The notes beneath the pieces were generated by a model that was not told the origin of the DNA, did no database searches, and saw only the letters and a list, made by a program, of their open reading frames with translations. Shown here piece after piece: positions 5,433 to 7,338 of a DNA stretch of 7,338 bases (positions are counted from its first letter, which is position 1; each line of letters starts with the position of its first letter). The stretch spans positions 1 to 7,338 of the forward strand of contig JAOPWW010000535.1 in NCBI GenBank assembly GCA_025965495.1, read 5' to 3'. The stretch is from Frankiales bacterium (GTDB lineage: Bacteria > Actinomycetota > Actinomycetes > Mycobacteriales > SCTD01). Made by a program: the position numbers and the translations under genes.

Positions 5433-6890
5433 TCAGCCGCAGGCGTTCACCGGGGCTGCGGCCTGGGCCGGTTCGCCGACCGTCGGCATCCCCAGCGCGA
5501 CGCCGGGGGTGCGGGTCGTCGTGCGGGCCTCCCAGGCGTCGCCCGCTGTCGTGCGGCGGTGCGACACCAGGACGCCGTCGGCCACGACGTAGTGCGGGCC
5601 GGCCTTGGTCACGACCGTCTCCACGACGTCGCCCGGCCGCACCCCGGGGGCGGCGGCGAGGTGGACCAGCCGGCTGTCGCGGGCGCGACCGGTGAGCCGG
5701 CCCGGGGCGTCCTTCTTGCCGGCCTCGCCGACCAGCGCCTCGACCGTGCGGCCGACCTGCGCGGCCATGCCCTCGGCGGTGATCCGGTCCTGCAGGGCGA
5801 CCAGGCGCTCGTAGCGCTCCTGGACGACCTCCTTGGGCACCTGCTCGGCGTAGTCGGCGGCCGGCGTCCCGGGGCGGGGCGAGTACTGGAACGTGAACGC
5901 GCCGGAGAACCGGGAAGCCTCGACCACCCGCAGCGTCTCCGCGAAGTCGGCCTCGGTCTCCCCGGGGAACCCGACGATGACGTCGGTGGTGATCGCGGCG
6001 TCCGGGATCGAGGAGCGCACCCGGTCCAGGATGCCGAGGAAGCGCTCGGACCGGTAGCTGCGCCGCATCGCCTTGAGCACGGCGTCCGAGCCCGACTGCA
6101 GGGGCTTGTGCAGGCTCGGGCAGACGGCGGGCGTCTCGGCCATGGCGTCGACGACGTCGTCGGTGAAGTCGCGCGGGTGGGGGCTGGTGAAGCGGACCCG
6201 CTCGATGCCCTCGACCGCGCCGACGGCGCGCAGCAGGCCCGCGAACGCCGACCGGTCGCCGAAGGAGCGGCCGTAGGAGTTGACGTTCTGCCCGAGCAGC
6301 GTCACCTCGAGCACGCCCTGGGCGGCGAGCACCTCGACCTCGCGCAGGACGTCGCCGGGGCGGCGGTCCTCCTCCTTGCCCCTGAGCGAGGGGACGATGC
6401 AGAAGGTGCAGGTGTTGTCGCAGCCGACGCTGATGCTCACCCACGCGCTGTAGGTCGACTCCCGCCGGGCCGGCAGCGTGGACGGGAAGACCTCGAGGGA
6501 CTCCAGCAGCTCGACCTGGCTCTGCTGCTCGACCCGCGCGCGCTCGAGCAGGACCGGCAGCGACCCGACGTTGTGCGTGCCGAACACGACGTCGACGTGC
6601 GGCGCCTTGGCCACGATCGTCGCCTGGTCCTTCTGCGCCAGGCACCCCCCGACGGCGATCTGCATCCCGGGGTGGGCGTCCTTGACCGGCTTGAGGTGGC
6701 CGAGGTTGCCGTAGAGGCGGTTGTCCGCGTTCTCCCGCACCGCGCACGTGTTGAACACGACGACGTCGGGCGTGCTGCCGCTCTCGGCGGGCGTGTAGCC
6801 GGCCTCGTCGAGCAGGCCGCTGATCCGCTCGCTGTCGTGGACGTTCATCTGGCACCCGTAGGTGCGGACCTCGTACGTGCGGGTGCTCAC
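5433..6890 (-). CDS. miaB: tRNA-2-methylthio-N6-dimethylallyladenosine synthase
   Basis: MiaB is a radical-SAM methylthiotransferase that converts i6A37 to ms2i6A37 in tRNA, the step after MiaA. The 485-residue protein shows the full three-domain layout. The N-terminal UPF0004 domain has C13 (YGCQMN), C49 (NTCAVRENA) and C83 (GGCLAQ), ligands of the auxiliary 4Fe-4S cluster. The radical-SAM domain has C157, C161 and C164 in GCDNTCTFCIVP, with LLGQNVNSYG (198-207) and HKPLQSGSD (261-269) downstream. A TRAM-type RNA-binding domain lies at about 373-445. A tail of about 40 residues (446-485) has no feature I recognise. GTG 6890 is chosen because the conserved N-terminus begins within a few residues; GGAG lies just upstream with a short spacer. 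It starts 10 bp after the mshC stop, so cotranscription with mshC is likely. Identification is secure. Confidence 0.97.
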   Translation of the reverse strand: MSTRTYEVRTYGCQMNVHDSERISGLLDEAGYTPAESGSTPDVVVFNTCAVRENADNRLYGNLGHLKPVKDAHPGMQIAVGGCLAQKDQATIVAKAPHVDVVFGTHNVGSLPVLLERARVEQQSQVELLESLEVFPSTLPARRESTYSAWVSISVGCDNTCTFCIVPSLRGKEEDRRPGDVLREVEVLAAQGVLEVTLLGQNVNSYGRSFGDRSAFAGLLRAVGAVEGIERVRFTSPHPRDFTDDVVDAMAETPAVCPSLHKPLQSGSDAVLKAMRRSYRSERFLGILDRVRSSIPDAAITTDVIVGFPGETEADFAETLRVVEASRFSGAFTFQYSPRPGTPAADYAEQVPKEVVQERYERLVALQDRITAEGMAAQVGRTVEALVGEAGKKDAPGRLTGRARDSRLVHLAAAPGVRPGDVVETVVTKAGPHYVVADGVLVSHRRTTAGDAWEARTTTRTPGVALGMPTVGEPAQAAAPVNACG

Positions 6891-6900
6891 GGTCTCCAGG

Positions 6901-7338
6901 CTAGAGCGCCAGGACCGCGATGAGGTCGCGCGCGGCCTGGCCGCCCTCGGCGAGGGCGACCTCGAGCGCGCCCGGCACGTCGAGGTCGTCGGCCAGGCGC
7001 TCGAGCACGGCGGCCTGGGCGGCGTCGCTGCTGCCGGTGCGGCCGGCGGCGGCGTGCAGCTGCTCGAGCTTGGTCGCGGCGGCGTCGAGGCCGGCGTCGG
7101 TGTGGTCCCAGGCGGCGTCGTAGCGGCGGTCGAGCAGCAGCAGCCGGACGGCGGGGCCGCTGGTGCGGCCCACGAGGTCGGCGACGAAGACGAGGTTGCC
7201 GGTGGACTTGGCCATCTTCTCGCCCGCCAGCTGCACGGTCCCGACGTGCATCCACGCCCGCGCGAACGGCGTGACCCCGGTGGCCGCCTCGGCCTGCGCC
7301 GCCTCGAAGGCGTGGTGCGGGAAGCGCAGGTCCGCGCC
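6901..7338 (-). CDS. mshC: C-terminal part of mycothiol cysteine ligase (MshC)
   Basis: MshC joins cysteine to glucosaminyl-inositol using ATP, the penultimate step of mycothiol synthesis in Actinobacteria, and descends from class I cysteinyl-tRNA synthetases. The last 145 residues are visible and the gene continues past the right edge. Residues near the edge read GADLRFPHHAFEAAQAEA, which matches the metal-site region, followed by PFARAWMHVGTV and the adenylate-binding loop KMAKSTGNLVFV (7212-7177), a variant of KMSKS. The GNLVFV ending, the PFAR segment and the short helical tail favour MshC over cysteinyl-tRNA synthetase, which usually has KMSKSLGNF and PHHENE. An internal ATG at 7251 is not the start, because homology continues upstream of it to the edge. 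The stop (TAG 6903-6901) is followed by miaB after 10 bp. Confidence 0.87.
   Translation of the reverse strand, partial: GADLRFPHHAFEAAQAEAATGVTPFARAWMHVGTVQLAGEKMAKSTGNLVFVADLVGRTSGPAVRLLLLDRRYDAAWDHTDAGLDAAATKLEQLHAAAGRTGSSDAAQAAVLERLADDLDVPGALEVALAEGGQAARDLIAVLAL

Noticed and set aside
5559..6923. Plus-strand open frame of 454 codons opposite miaB
   Set aside because: It is antisense to the full set of conserved MiaB motifs and has no family resemblance of its own.

Overview
The window comes from a very GC-rich actinobacterium. The evidence is the strong G/C bias at third codon positions, several GTG starts, a mycothiol-biosynthesis gene (mshC) at the right edge, and the miaB, miaA and dapF genes lying close together as they often do in Actinobacteria. 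The genus cannot be fixed from the sequence alone. Almost every base is coding; the largest gene-free gap is 109 bp.

Left block, minus strand, reading from about 2842 down to 1: miaA (tRNA A37 dimethylallyltransferase), then a stand-alone EAL-domain protein with a degenerate active-site loop, then dapF (diaminopimelate epimerase), then the start of a protein that resembles the SCO6745/EvbL-like family and runs off the left edge. Gaps are 22 bp and 17 bp, and dapF overlaps the last gene by 4 bp (GTGA), so this looks like one transcription unit.

Central block, plus strand: a 309-residue protein made of four tandem cold-shock domains starts 45 bp from the divergent miaA start. After 109 bp containing a strong hairpin comes a 14-TM DHA2-type (EmrB/QacA-like) MFS exporter.

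Right block, minus strand: the C-terminal third of mshC (cysteine ligase of mycothiol synthesis) and, 10 bp further, miaB (methylthiotransferase of tRNA A37). miaB converges on the MFS gene with 24 bp between the stops, occupied by a GC palindrome.

MiaA and MiaB carry out two steps of the same pathway: A37 becomes i6A37 and then ms2i6A37. The cold-shock/MFS pair lies on the opposite strand between them and may be a later insertion. The most unusual items are the four-cold-shock-domain protein, the inverted repeat that would bury its ribosome-binding site in a hairpin, and the EAL protein lodged between miaA and dapF. No RNA gene, CRISPR array, insertion sequence or integration scar was seen.
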